From the NCBI GenBank assembly GCA_027605045.1, contig JAQFWX010000011.1, positions 682,001 through 746,000 on the forward strand: a stretch of DNA of 64,000 nucleotides, written 5' to 3'. The notes below the pieces were generated by a model, which did not search any database, had not been told where the DNA came from, and worked only from the letters and a program-made list of their open reading frames with translations. The stretch's first letter is position 1. Every line of letters starts with the position of its first letter. The position numbers and the translations under genes are program-made. Origin of the DNA: Phallus indusiatus. Lineage: Eukaryota > Basidiomycota > Agaricomycetes > Phallales > Phallaceae. Shown here piece by piece: positions 63,514-64,000 of the stretch.

Positions 63514-64000
63514 ATGCCCCCGATCAATGATCAACACCTCCCCCACCCTTCCTCGTCCAAGTCGCAGGCCCACAGTCCAAAATTCGGTCAAGCGCGTTGT
63601 TGTTCGTCTCTCTCTCTCACTTCGTAACGGCGTTTGCAGATACAGATCCTGACACCTTTTTTATCCCCTTAGACTGGGCTTTGTTAAGTGAAGCCTTGCA
63701 GTTTCTATATGTCGATCCCACATTTCGCATCCACCTCGGTCCTCAGGCGCACTCTCTGATCGGTCGTAGTTTTCTCGACTTCGTACATCTAGAAGAGCGT
63801 TCTACTGCCCACTCAGAGTTCAGAAGAGCCGTAAGCCAGGAAACACTTCATGGTTCAGTAACCCGGTTAGTGATTTTGGTTTTATTTGTTGGCATATACA
63901 CATTCATCTCAAGTCCTAGGGTCCGTTATACCCGCCTGAACCGTATTCGCGCTAGTCTGGGTTTTACAGGAGTAGTGGCCACTCCGCTAGAGGAAGACAG
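63514..64000 (+). CDS. PAS-domain protein (5' part of gene)
   Basis: Only the first exons are in the window: 63514-63586, 63640-63865, and 63920 to beyond the end. The N-terminus is short and Pro/Ser/His-rich. A PAS-type sensory fold follows: FRIHLGPQAHSLIGRSFLDF with VHLEERSTAHSEFRRAV is the usual helix, then Gly-(arg/lys)-Ser-phe pattern and HPED-like turn of fungal PAS domains. Proteins of this shape in basidiomycetes are often GATA or other regulatory sensors, but the part that would tell (zinc finger, kinase) is outside the window. Codon use is ordinary and splice phases agree. Confidence 0.68.

Overview
The window is nuclear DNA of a filamentous basidiomycete fungus, most likely an Agaricomycete. 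The evidence is very dense coding on both strands, genes broken by many introns of about 45-60 bases with GT-AG ends, a class I hydrophobin (C-x6-CC ... C-x5-CC spacing), and proteins of clearly fungal type (Rit1, Ctk3, Bud4-like, PalB/Rim13 calpain, Slt2-type MAP kinase, Dis3). No bacterial, viral or transposon gene was recognised. All exon limits below were spliced by eye from reading frames and splice motifs. In most genes the exon lengths sum to a whole number of codons.

Layout. 1-10.3 kb is RNA and ribosome biology: the 3' part of UTP20 (+), CTK3 (-), KRI1 (-) and RIT1 (+); KRI1 and RIT1 start back to back. 10.2-15.7 kb holds two minus-strand proteases, a 21-exon PalB/Rim13 calpain whose end overlaps that of RIT1, and a vacuolar-type subtilase. 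16.2-21 kb has a 3-hydroxyacyl-CoA dehydrogenase (+), a glutamine-rich unknown gene (-) and an L-type lectin cargo receptor (+). 21.7-28.6 kb has an OPT oligopeptide transporter (+) facing a PKA catalytic subunit (-). 28.8-38 kb has dynactin p150 (-) and a Bud4/anillin-like PH protein (+), transcribed divergently. 38.5-44.9 kb is the TFIIIC B-block subunit (-), with a perfect TFIIIC B-box inside its first intron. 45.2-51 kb carries a TMEM184/DUF300 membrane protein, the Slt2/Mpk1 MAP kinase and a hydrophobin with an unusually long Ser/Pro/Thr-rich stalk, all minus. 51.8-64 kb has VPS53 (-), Yippee (+), a WRAP53/TCAB1-like WD protein (+), the exosome nuclease DIS3 (-) and the start of a PAS-domain gene (+).

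Most genes are single-copy housekeeping genes and do not form one pathway. UTP20, KRI1, RIT1, TFIIIC and DIS3 all serve ribosome or tRNA production. Rim13, Slt2, PKA, Bud4, dynactin, VPS53 and the lectin serve stress signalling, polarity and trafficking. Several genes (lectin, dynactin, BUD4-like, VPS53, Gln-rich) show a frame change that normal splicing does not repair. These are either base errors in the sequence or real lesions and are listed one by one.

The two observations most likely to be new are the stalked hydrophobin and the B-box in the intron of the gene that encodes the B-box-binding protein.
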